The notes under the pieces are model-generated. The model was not told the origin of the DNA. It made no database searches and worked only from the letters and a program-made list of their open reading frames with translations. DNA of 64,000 nt from the NCBI GenBank assembly GCA_902603705.1, contig CACKVQ010000002.1, forward strand, positions 1-64,000, written 5' to 3'. This document shows positions 8,037-15,883 of the stretch, one piece after another. A program made the position numbers and the translations under genes. This DNA comes from Puniceicoccaceae bacterium (GTDB taxonomy: Bacteria; Verrucomicrobiota; Verrucomicrobiia; Opitutales; Coraliomargaritaceae). Every line of letters starts with the position of its first letter. Position 1 is the first letter of the stretch.

Positions 8037-9956
8037 ATGTCTATCCTAGATGCTATTCGCTCACCTGCAGATGTAAAAAGGCTACCGTCTGAAGACCTGC
8101 CGCTCCTAGCTCAAGAGCTGCGTGAACGAGTTATTGAGACTACTTCTAAAAATGGCGGCCATATCGGCCCAAATTTAGGTGTTGTTGAACTGACAATCGG
8201 TTTACACCGCGTATTTAATACTCCCAAAGATCGATTCTGTTTCGACGTCGCCCACCAAGGCTACATCCATAAGCTACTCACCGGGCGCAACGATAAGCGT
8301 TTTGACCGCATCCGCCAAAGTGGTGGCTTGAGCGGCTTCCTCTCCCGCGCAGAGAGTGAACACGATGCCTTTGGGGCTGGTCATGCAGGCACCGCCCTGT
8401 CTGCCGCTCTTGGCATGGCCGCCGCACGAGACCAACGAGGTAGCGATGAAAATGTCGTCGCACTATGTGGAGATGCAGCTTTCAGCTGTGGTATTACGAT
8501 GGAGGCGCTTAACAATGTAGCCACTACTACCAAGCGTTTGATTATTATATTAAATGATAATAAATGGTCGATCGCCAAAAATGTTGGTGCGCTTTCTAGG
8601 TATTTTAATGAGCTAATTACTACCTCTTCTTATAATCGGCTAAACGACGATATCGAGCGCTTTCTGTTAAAGATGCCTGGCGGCGATACGATCGTCAGAA
8701 TGGGTGCTAAATGGAAGAAAGAGACGAAGGATTTCTTTGTCTCCTCTTCTATTTTTGAACAATATGGCATTCGTTATATTGGTCCGATAGACGGACACGA
8801 TCAGAAACAAGTAGAACATTACCTCGAATTCGCTAAAAGCGCGAAACAGCCCGTACTTTTACACATTATGACCGAAAAAGGTCACGGATATGATGTGGCA
8901 ACGAAGAACCCAGAACGCTTCCACGGGGCCAGCCCCTTTGACATGAAGACTGGTAAGGGTTCGTCTGCTACGCCTGGTACTCCTCCCAAATACCAAGATG
9001 TAATGGGTGAAACAGTTACCAAACTAGCTCATATCGATAAGAGTGTAGTTGGCATCACTGCTGCCATGCCTGCGGGAACCGGTCTAAATATTCTCGAAGA
9101 GAGCCTCCCCCATCAGTTCTTTGATGTCGGGATTGCCGAAGAGCACGCCGTACTCTTTGCTGCCGGTATGGCCACCTCAGGCTTTCACCCAGTTTGTGCG
9201 ATTTACTCTACTTTCCTTCAGCGCGCTTATGATCAGATTATCCACGATGTGGCTCTGCAGAACTTACCCATACTCTTCTGTCTCGACCGAGCAGGTCTCT
9301 CGCCTAATGATGGGGCAACACACCACGGCCTTTTTGATCTTTCCTACCTACGCTGTATACCAGGTGTTATCGTAATGGCACCCGCTGATGAAGATGAGCT
9401 AGCTGATATGATTGCGACTGGACTCGCCTTCCAGGGTCCTGCATTCGTAAGATACCCTCGCGGGAGCGCAGTAGGCGTAGAAATTAAAAATAGCCCATCA
9501 GCTATTGAAATCGGGAAATCCAAACGACTACAGTCAGGCCAAGATATAGATATTTGGGCAGTTGGGACAATGGTCGCCGATGCCGAGAAACTTGCCGCAC
9601 GCCTAAGCGAGCACCATATCGAGGCCGGTGTCGTAAACGCACGTTTTGTAAAGCCACTTGATACTACGCTACTGACCGAGTCTGCGAAATCTACTAGCCT
9701 AATCGTGTCAATGGAGGATCAAGTTGTAACAGGCGGGCTTGGCACGGCCATAGTGGAAACTTTACAGGAGGCTGCAATTGCGTGCCCCGTACAACGCATT
9801 GGTTGGCCGGATGCTTTTATTGAACACGGTGATTCTGTTACAAAACTCCGTGAAGAGAATGAACTTAGCTCCGAAAAAATTCTGGAAGTTGTTCTAGCCC
9901 AGTTTAGGCAGATAGATCTAAATAAAGGAGTAGCTAGCGAAGAGGCCACCACATAA
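8037..9956 (+). CDS. dxs: 1-deoxy-D-xylulose-5-phosphate synthase
   Basis: Thiamine-diphosphate enzyme that joins pyruvate and glyceraldehyde 3-phosphate in the first step of the MEP isoprenoid pathway. The 639 residues are the normal length. The N-terminal pyrophosphate domain has NGGHIGPNLGVVELTIGLH, DVAHQGYIHKLLTGR and VVALCGDAAFSCGITMEALNN with NDNKWSIAKNVGALSRYF downstream. The central pyrimidine domain has FDVGIAEEHAVLFAAGMA, YSTFLQRAYDQIIHDVA and DRAGLSPNDGATHHGLFDL. The C-terminal domain has VVTGGLGTAIVETL. The TPP motif reads GDA where GDG is usual; the Mg-binding Asp and Asn are kept. Cotranscribed with xseB; converges with sufT. Confidence 0.95.
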   Translation: MSILDAIRSPADVKRLPSEDLPLLAQELRERVIETTSKNGGHIGPNLGVVELTIGLHRVFNTPKDRFCFDVAHQGYIHKLLTGRNDKRFDRIRQSGGLSGFLSRAESEHDAFGAGHAGTALSAALGMAAARDQRGSDENVVALCGDAAFSCGITMEALNNVATTTKRLIIILNDNKWSIAKNVGALSRYFNELITTSSYNRLNDDIERFLLKMPGGDTIVRMGAKWKKETKDFFVSSSIFEQYGIRYIGPIDGHDQKQVEHYLEFAKSAKQPVLLHIMTEKGHGYDVATKNPERFHGASPFDMKTGKGSSATPGTPPKYQDVMGETVTKLAHIDKSVVGITAAMPAGTGLNILEESLPHQFFDVGIAEEHAVLFAAGMATSGFHPVCAIYSTFLQRAYDQIIHDVALQNLPILFCLDRAGLSPNDGATHHGLFDLSYLRCIPGVIVMAPADEDELADMIATGLAFQGPAFVRYPRGSAVGVEIKNSPSAIEIGKSKRLQSGQDIDIWAVGTMVADAEKLAARLSEHHIEAGVVNARFVKPLDTTLLTESAKSTSLIVSMEDQVVTGGLGTAIVETLQEAAIACPVQRIGWPDAFIEHGDSVTKLREENELSSEKILEVVLAQFRQIDLNKGVASEEATT

Positions 9957-9977
9957 ATTCCGATAGTATAAATTTAA

Positions 9978-10544
9978 TTAATTCAGCCCCAGCTGCTCAC
10001 GGCCAGTTTCAGATATCATGTGGGGTGTCCACGGTGGATCCCAAACAATCTCTACCTGCGCATTAGAAACAGTACTCAAAAGTTCGATATTTTTTTTCGC
10101 ATCCTCAGCAATTACCGGGCCCATACCACAACCCTGCGCTGTTAAAGTCATCTTGATACTGACCATATGCTTCCCCTCTACATCAGGCTTAGAGATTTGC
10201 AAATCATAGATCAAGCCTAAGTCTACGATATTAACAGGTATCTCAGGATCGAAGCAGCCACGCATTGCTTCCCAAACAAGAGCTTCGCTGAAAGGTGCGT
10301 CGGGAGTCGGCGAAGAAGCTGCCTGCGCAGCTGAGTCGAGCTTTTCTTGAGCAGCGACTCCGAGTGCGTCCCAGTTCTTACTAGAGAGGCGAAAGAGACC
10401 CAAATCTGTGCGTATTGTGACAGTGCCCCCCAATGCTTGCGAAATCACAGCCCGAGTTCCGGCAAGTAATAGATGCTTCTCTCCAGCGGGAATAATTGTT
10501 GCTTCCGTATCACGAACAAGGATTAACTCATCATTTGAATACAT
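9978..10544 (-). CDS. sufT: Fe-S cluster assembly factor SufT (MIP18/DUF59 family)
   Basis: A 188-residue protein matching the bacterial SufT layout. An N-terminal ~85-residue extension (AGEKHLLLAGTRAVISQALGG, then VTIRTDLGLFRLSS) precedes a DUF59/PaaD-like domain (residues ~100-188) with DPEIPVNIVDLGLIYDL and the motif TLTAQGCGMGPVIAEDAKKN, whose Cys is the family's conserved cysteine, ending in VEIVWDPPWTPHMIS. SufT helps Fe-S cluster maturation. It is monocistronic here, tail-to-tail with dxs, an MEP-pathway gene; two later enzymes of that pathway (IspG and IspH) are Fe-S proteins, so the pairing may be meaningful. Confidence 0.88.
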   Translation of the reverse strand: MYSNDELILVRDTEATIIPAGEKHLLLAGTRAVISQALGGTVTIRTDLGLFRLSSKNWDALGVAAQEKLDSAAQAASSPTPDAPFSEALVWEAMRGCFDPEIPVNIVDLGLIYDLQISKPDVEGKHMVSIKMTLTAQGCGMGPVIAEDAKKNIELLSTVSNAQVEIVWDPPWTPHMISETGREQLGLN

Positions 10545-10702
10545 GGCAAAAAAGACAGTATTTTCACGCGAATTGTCAATACACTGTGTAAAAAAGCAGA
10601 GATATTTGGAATATACGATTCTAGAGGCAAGAATTTATAAACTTGGCAATGAGATTATCACATTTATCAGCTTATACTAACAACAATCATACATATCCAA
10701 TT

Positions 10703-11932
10703 ATGCTTCCATCTAAAGTAACACATTATACAAGATTAACGCTAAGCCTTCTTATACTTCAGGTTGCACTTAATGTTACTAATGCCACTACTGACGAGAC
10801 TTCAGTAGATCTGAATATCCTTAAGCAAGCAGATGCACTTGAGCCATTTATGACGGCGGCGCAGAGGATCGCATATATTAAGTTAGAAGCTGAGCTTGAT
10901 TCTGCTAGATCTGATTTGCGTAGCGGAAAATATCTAGCAAATACGAAAGCCTCTAGTTTTGACCCCAATCGTGATCTTAAGCCGATCATCGATCGCGGCA
11001 AAAAGTTAATCCTCAAATCGGAAGCTACGATCCACGCTAAACAAATTGAGATGGCCCAGCATCTGCTAAATATTAGCGCAAAAAAGTCCCGAGATCAGGC
11101 TGCTAATCTTGCCAAATATGATTACAGACTTGTACCATCCGACTTAAATTCAGCCTTAATAAACCATTCTCATACGTTATTAAATGCATGTTGGAAGCAA
11201 GGCTACGAGACGCTTTTCTTTCATACTGCTTTTATTCGTAATCTTGAGGAAACACAACAAATAAGCGAACCTATCCGAAACCTAGCCTATGACGCGCTGA
11301 CTAAAGCGGATGGCTCTCGTTTTAGCGTAAGGATCCCTATGAATTTTGAACTAAATTATGAAAAAGTTGGCGAAGGTACAGAAATCTTTAGCTACGAAAA
11401 CTCCGATTTGTTTGAGGACGAAAAGAAAGCACTTCTTGCAATAGAATTAACTGTTCCTAAAGGATCTAGTACGGGACTATTGTCAATGCACGCAATCGAT
11501 CTATGCACACAACAGATAGTAGCGCATGAGCTTATTAAAATCTTCGATCTTACCGAAGTAATCAATTCCCAGGAAAAGGATAACCAAGATTACTTTGCTG
11601 ACAAGGTACGGCTACGTGACCCTTCTCGAACTATCGAAGTTTTGTCGCGATTGAGTAACCCTTACACATTTGAGTTGGAAGCTAACCCATCGATGGCAGC
11701 AGTCAACGAACAATTAACTCACACCTTAATTAATAACTCAAAATTGAAGATAGTCGCAACTGATTTCATCATCCGTAGTTATATCAAAAATACCGAAGAG
11801 CAGGCACTATGGAAAGGTTTTGCCAATGCAACTATATCTATAGAGGCGGCAGATAAAGAAGATACCTACCAAGTTAGCGCTAATGCCAATAAGCGCACTC
11901 TTCCCATTGGTATGTTAACACTAGAGCACTAA
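10703..11932 (+). CDS. Secreted protein of unknown function
   Basis: From the ATG at 10703 the product has 409 residues and begins with a classical signal peptide (basic start, hydrophobic TRLTLSLLILQVALNVTNA). An in-frame ATG at 10643 would bury that signal behind 20 residues, so I prefer 10703. The mature chain is mixed, with a helical region at about 30-130 rich in charged residues, then likely beta structure (FSVRIPMNFELNYEKVGEGTEIF, ELTVPKGSSTGLLSMHAIDLC). It has no anchor, repeat or motif I can name. No operon partner: sufT is divergent upstream and a decayed region follows. Probably periplasmic or extracellular. Confidence 0.7.
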   Translation: MLPSKVTHYTRLTLSLLILQVALNVTNATTDETSVDLNILKQADALEPFMTAAQRIAYIKLEAELDSARSDLRSGKYLANTKASSFDPNRDLKPIIDRGKKLILKSEATIHAKQIEMAQHLLNISAKKSRDQAANLAKYDYRLVPSDLNSALINHSHTLLNACWKQGYETLFFHTAFIRNLEETQQISEPIRNLAYDALTKADGSRFSVRIPMNFELNYEKVGEGTEIFSYENSDLFEDEKKALLAIELTVPKGSSTGLLSMHAIDLCTQQIVAHELIKIFDLTEVINSQEKDNQDYFADKVRLRDPSRTIEVLSRLSNPYTFELEANPSMAAVNEQLTHTLINNSKLKIVATDFIIRSYIKNTEEQALWKGFANATISIEAADKEDTYQVSANANKRTLPIGMLTLEH

Positions 11933-12102
11933 AATATCGATATCCGCACCTAAAACGTGGCACTAAAAAACTAGAACTATTTGAGGTCAGAAAGAAAGAA
12001 CCAGAGACTTCGAATAAAGCCTTCGATCTCTTACAGAATTTTGGAAATTAAATGCTGATAGCCCGTAGTTGGGGATAAGCGTCATTTTACTTTAAACATA
12101 GA

Positions 12103-12581
12103 CTATAACGCCCACACACAATAACGGGTAAATTTATCTGCAGGTATCGTCATACTATTTATAATTTCACTAAACAAAGATTGTAAAGGTGCCCCAGCTG
12201 CAGCTAATTGAATAGCCTGTATCTTGGGAGGTTCCATAATAGTAACTACTATTCTGAGTAATAAAAAAATAATGAGTAATTAAGTACGAGGACATCTGTA
12301 TCACTTTCGATAGGCCATTCGAAACTGCCTTCTCAAGAACCTACTTTTATGTAGGTGCAGGTAGTAGATAAAGTGCCATCAATACTATCAGTAATGTTCA
12401 CAGAAGTAGGCCTGTTGAAGATCACAGTACTAGTGCCTTATGCACATTTAGTGGTTGTAATTTAATAACTAACAAATAACGCGAGAGCATAATTCTGAGG
12501 TCCTACTATACTTATCTGCGACACAAAAATAGGATCAATATCACCTATATCTTCACAATATAGAGAATTGTAATTCTCGTA
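12103..12581 (-). pseudogene. Decayed coding remnant between two secreted-protein genes
   Basis: The 690-base gap at 11933-12623 has no intact gene, but the minus strand carries protein-like text broken by stops. One frame reads from 12581 through EDIGDIDPIFVSQISIVGPQ, a TAA at 12462-12464, then TSTVIFNRPTSVNITDSIDG and EGSFEWPIESDTDVLVLNYS with further stops between. At 12103-12237 a separate 44-codon open frame starts MEPPKIQAIQLAAAGAPLQ. The segments look like parts of an extracellular beta-rich protein. I cannot name the parent. It could be chance, but the low-complexity-free, coding-like residue use argues for a fossil gene. Confidence 0.35.
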
Positions 12582-12623
12582 CTAACTAAAAGTGAGATCA
12601 ATGATCTTTCAACTCTTTAGACG

Positions 12624-13550
12624 TCAATACTGTTCCCATTGATCCTCACTTAGCTTATTAAACCAGCGTGGATTCTTGCTATCCTTCTCATACCAGATCC
12701 ATTCACCATCAGAGAACCGATATAGGAACGGGTACACATTCTCTGAGGTCCACAAGATACTGTCCATTGAATAGTCTCTGAAATAGACCCCGTCGGAACG
12801 AAAAGCATTCTGATAAACGTAAAGCCATTTATGCTCTAAGTGATAAATGAAAGATTCCACCCCTACATTGAAATAACCAAGCCAGTGAGTCCAGCGCCAG
12901 TCATTTCCTAAGTCTACAGAGTCAGAGTACCAGACATTATCCCCAGAACCTGCGCTCGTTAAATTTTCGCTGGCCGAGGCACTGGAATCAGTCTGGCTTG
13001 TATTGACTTCAAAATCACCCTCATTAACAGAAGATGTGGCAATTGAATTTTGTGAGCCAGCACCGTAGTCAACTGTAGGACCGGCAGTTCCACCAAATAG
13101 GTAAGAGATGTCTGAATCACTGTATAAGTTGACAGTTGCCGCGAAGAACGGGTTATCCTGTCCGAATGTCTGGCTTGATTTGGCAATGAGATACTCGGTA
13201 CGAGCACGATTAGTTATAAATGTGGTAATATTCTTTCCAATGAAAGAGCTATCACCCGAAATAGAACTATCCGTAGATCCACTGTATACAGCTAAGAAGG
13301 CATAGCCAGCACCGAAAGTCTCGACCGAGCCAAATTGAATCCAGCTATCGAAGTCACCATTTCTTGCTGCGGCTTCATCTGCAAAATAACCCACTTCTGC
13401 AATAGCAGATGTGCTAAGCATTTCACCGGCGGAATCTACTATGGCTAAACCGCTAAAAGTACTACTATCGAAATTGCTAAATTCAATGTTAGCTGAGTAA
13501 GCATTGATAACAGTAAGGATGAAGCTCAATAATAGTAATTTTAATTTCAT
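12624..13550 (-). CDS. Secreted protein with Trp/Tyr-rich C-terminal domain
   Basis: From the ATG at 13550 it has 308 residues starting with a clean signal peptide (MKLKLLLLSFILTVINAYSA); ATGs at 13556 and 13601 are possible but would lengthen the leader. Residues ~20-130 (STFSGLAIVDSAGEMLSTSA, GYAFLAVYSGSTDSS) form a PEP-CTERM-like exported beta domain; ~150-215 is a Ser/Thr/Asn-rich linker. The last ~90 residues are strikingly aromatic (WRWTHWLGYFN, HLEHKWLYVYQNA, GEWIWYEKDSKNPRWFNKL, DQWEQY), a domain type I associate with Verrucomicrobiota surface proteins and see again at 13.7 kb and 49.2 kb. Function unknown; surface location is inferred. Confidence 0.75.
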   Translation of the reverse strand: MKLKLLLLSFILTVINAYSANIEFSNFDSSTFSGLAIVDSAGEMLSTSAIAEVGYFADEAAARNGDFDSWIQFGSVETFGAGYAFLAVYSGSTDSSISGDSSFIGKNITTFITNRARTEYLIAKSSQTFGQDNPFFAATVNLYSDSDISYLFGGTAGPTVDYGAGSQNSIATSSVNEGDFEVNTSQTDSSASASENLTSAGSGDNVWYSDSVDLGNDWRWTHWLGYFNVGVESFIYHLEHKWLYVYQNAFRSDGVYFRDYSMDSILWTSENVYPFLYRFSDGEWIWYEKDSKNPRWFNKLSEDQWEQY

Positions 13551-13640
13551 TACCATAAAATAGATGATTAATATAGCATTACAAGCTACACTTTTTATCA
13601 TATAAATTATGGATACCTTAATACTTTGATTACTATTTTG

Positions 13641-15194
13641 TTAGGTAGGATTCAGATCATCTAGGTCGGATTGATAGCTAAGTCGGCAAGTGAAAATCTC
13701 TCCGGTTTGTAGGTCTTTAAATAGGCGCATTTCCTCTTTTACCCCAAGAAACTCTAGGTGTTTCGTAGAGTTAGAATCTTTCGGAAAAATGTGAAACTCT
13801 CTAGGGCGATTGAGGTGCACTGCAAAATAATCCAATTCAAAATCCATAGCACAAAGGATTCCAGGTGAAGAGTTCTCCTTATCGATAAAGATCCATCCAT
13901 GCTCAAGTAAGTAGATGAAAGGAAATTTCTCAATCCACACGTCACCGAAAACCTTTATATGGATCCACCCAGATTTTTCCGAGAGGTCAATTTGGTGAAA
14001 GATTCTACTAATAACTTCCCATTTTTCATCGACTTGAATCTCCACGCTAAGCGCACGGGGAACCTCCAGAACACCCTCAGGATGATTAAACGATAAATCA
14101 CAATCAAACGATTCCAGAATGGTATTACTCTTTATCCGGAGCGTAAGCTCCGTGCTTTCACCAGGGCGTACCAACTCTTCTAATTCGGCTTGCCAGAGAA
14201 ATTTTTTTCCAGAGTCATTGGAATATCGAAGTTCTAAAAAATAATCACTACGCTCACGAGCATTTAATTCTGGGTTCCAAGGAATATTCCCCATATTTGT
14301 AAGTTCGACTGTAATTAGTACAGATGAACTTGGTTTCATCTCAATTTTGGAGATTTGTGGACGAATGTGAGCATGAACGCAATTAGGGGCATTAGGAATG
14401 TTACCTTTAGACTCACCCTTTGATGACTTTTTTGCGCTAGTGAGTACCTCTTTCTCCTCACTAATGCTGTGCCTTGCCTTAAAGCGTTCAGTCCATTCGC
14501 GATTACATGCATTGCCTTGCTTAACAAAACGACTTATAGGTGGCCTTTCAATTTCCGTCTCTACACCGATATATTCTAGGGCTAATTTAATCTCTTTATT
14601 AGGTTCAGCCAGAAGATCTTCGTACCAAATCTCATGGTAACCTAATCCACAAGCTTTAAAAAAATGTAACCACCTAGCTTCATCTTGATGAATCTGATCC
14701 CAACAGGCTAGAATACGAGGATATGAATAGACTAATTCAAATTTGCGAGACTCCTCTTCGCGCGGCTTTCGCCAGACACTAGTTTGCTTAGCAATCTCAA
14801 AAGACACCGCTTGGCGAAACTTGTCGCGACGGCGAATGAACAGTACCGTAGGTTTATGTAGCCATTGTAAAACCGTGGTCTCAAAGGACTTTATCTCGGA
14901 TTCTATCTCTGTTAATTTAGTAAATAGCTGAGAAAAAGCAGTCCACATAGCCTTAACGGTGAAAATCTCATGTGTTGCACCCCTACGATCCATCAGGGCT
15001 TCGAGAACTATATTACTTGGCACAGACTCCGGCAATCGAAGCTCCTCCCTAGCTGTCTTTAAATCAAAGTTAAAGTGTTCTTCAGGAAAAGGTAAGACCC
15101 CTGCATTTGAAAGCCAGTCACAAGCTAGGTAGCTTCCAGAACGATGAGTTGCTGCAACTAATATAGTTTTCACGTCATGTCTCACTCTATTCAC
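13641..15194 (-). CDS. Stf0-type sulfotransferase fused to Ig-like and Trp-rich domains
   Basis: Residues 1 to about 250 of 517 form a sulfotransferase of the Stf0 kind, which moves sulfate from PAPS to a sugar or lipid: the 5'-phosphosulfate loop ILVAATHRSGSYLACDWL, the FPEEHFNF segment, and FIRRRDKFRQAVSFEIAKQT as the 3'-phosphate binding strand and helix. After a Ser/Lys linker, residues ~285-390 look like an Ig-like sandwich (SVLITVELTNMGNIPWNPEL, LEELVRPGESTELTLRIKS), similar in feel to carbohydrate-binding C-terminal domains. Residues ~395-475 resemble the aromatic domain of the neighbouring gene (SGWIHIKVFGDVWIEKFPF, IYLLEHGWIFIDKE). No signal peptide, so the aromatic part would be cytoplasmic. 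The fusion is unusual. Confidence 0.8.
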   Translation of the reverse strand: MNRVRHDVKTILVAATHRSGSYLACDWLSNAGVLPFPEEHFNFDLKTAREELRLPESVPSNIVLEALMDRRGATHEIFTVKAMWTAFSQLFTKLTEIESEIKSFETTVLQWLHKPTVLFIRRRDKFRQAVSFEIAKQTSVWRKPREEESRKFELVYSYPRILACWDQIHQDEARWLHFFKACGLGYHEIWYEDLLAEPNKEIKLALEYIGVETEIERPPISRFVKQGNACNREWTERFKARHSISEEKEVLTSAKKSSKGESKGNIPNAPNCVHAHIRPQISKIEMKPSSSVLITVELTNMGNIPWNPELNARERSDYFLELRYSNDSGKKFLWQAELEELVRPGESTELTLRIKSNTILESFDCDLSFNHPEGVLEVPRALSVEIQVDEKWEVISRIFHQIDLSEKSGWIHIKVFGDVWIEKFPFIYLLEHGWIFIDKENSSPGILCAMDFELDYFAVHLNRPREFHIFPKDSNSTKHLEFLGVKEEMRLFKDLQTGEIFTCRLSYQSDLDDLNPT

Positions 15195-15223
15195 AGTTTT
15201 CTATTTAAATAAAAAATTTGGAT

Positions 15224-15843
15224 TCACGCTGCTTTTGCGATAATTGCGTTATTTAAGTCACTAAACCAGATTCTTAAAGAAACATTATCATTAGTAAATA
15301 CAGAAGCCGGCAATGGATTCATGTTACTCAAATTTGTATTACCAAGAAGTAGAGAGAAAATACCTTCTTCAACATTAACTTCCACGGCACTATCAGGTTC
15401 AGAACCTAGCATACTTGAGCCGTCATTACTCCAGTAGGTCGTGATATTGCCAGATTGGGGGTCAGATAAGGTAACAGTGGCGATGAGGAATATCCAAAAC
15501 CTGCATTAGTTACAGCAATAGAGGATACACTATCGCCAGATAGATTCGCAAATGCAGCCGCGCCAACGCCAGTAGGATCCGTAATTATTACATCAGGACG
15601 TGTGACATAACCAGATCCACCGACAATTACTTGAATATTAGTCAGAAAACCAAACGAGACCCCTGCTGATGCAATGGCACCTTCAGAACCTTGCCCTTCA
15701 CCAATAATAGCAAGTTTAAATTGTCCAAGTCCTTCATGCGGAGAACCATTAGAAGAAACAATACCTTAATAATTTATAAGTTGAGGCACTTCACTAAGTG
15801 CAGAAGAGCAGCAGAAAATGAAAGTAAATAGTATTTTGTGCAT
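15224..15843 (-). pseudogene. Pseudogene of a secreted Opitutae-type protein (one nonsense codon, one frameshift, truncated)
   Basis: Reading from an ATG at 15843 gives a signal peptide (ILFTFIFCCSSALSEVPQL) and then INY followed by TAA (15766-15768) and GIVSSNGSPHEGLGQFK. Related proteins in this phylum read YQG at this point, so a CAA-to-TAA change is likely. The frame continues through VIVGGSGYVTRPDVIITDPTG and SSIAVTNAGFGYSSSP, then must shift by one base near 15478-15482 to reach TVTLSDPQSGNITTYWSNDG and GIFSLLLGNTNLSNMNPLPA. It ends early at a TGA at 15224-15226. The remaining frame of 62 codons (15224-15412) is not a gene on its own. Confidence 0.8.
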
Positions 15844-15883
15844 TTATTCATATTTATGTGCATTTACATTAAATTGGATTATA

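Noticed and set aside
10643-10702. Longer start for the secreted protein (ATG at 10643)
   Set aside because: It would put 20 extra residues in front of a clear signal peptide that begins at 10703.
15224-15412. 62-codon frame as a gene
   Set aside because: It is the 3' fragment of a frameshifted pseudogene whose earlier part lies in another frame.
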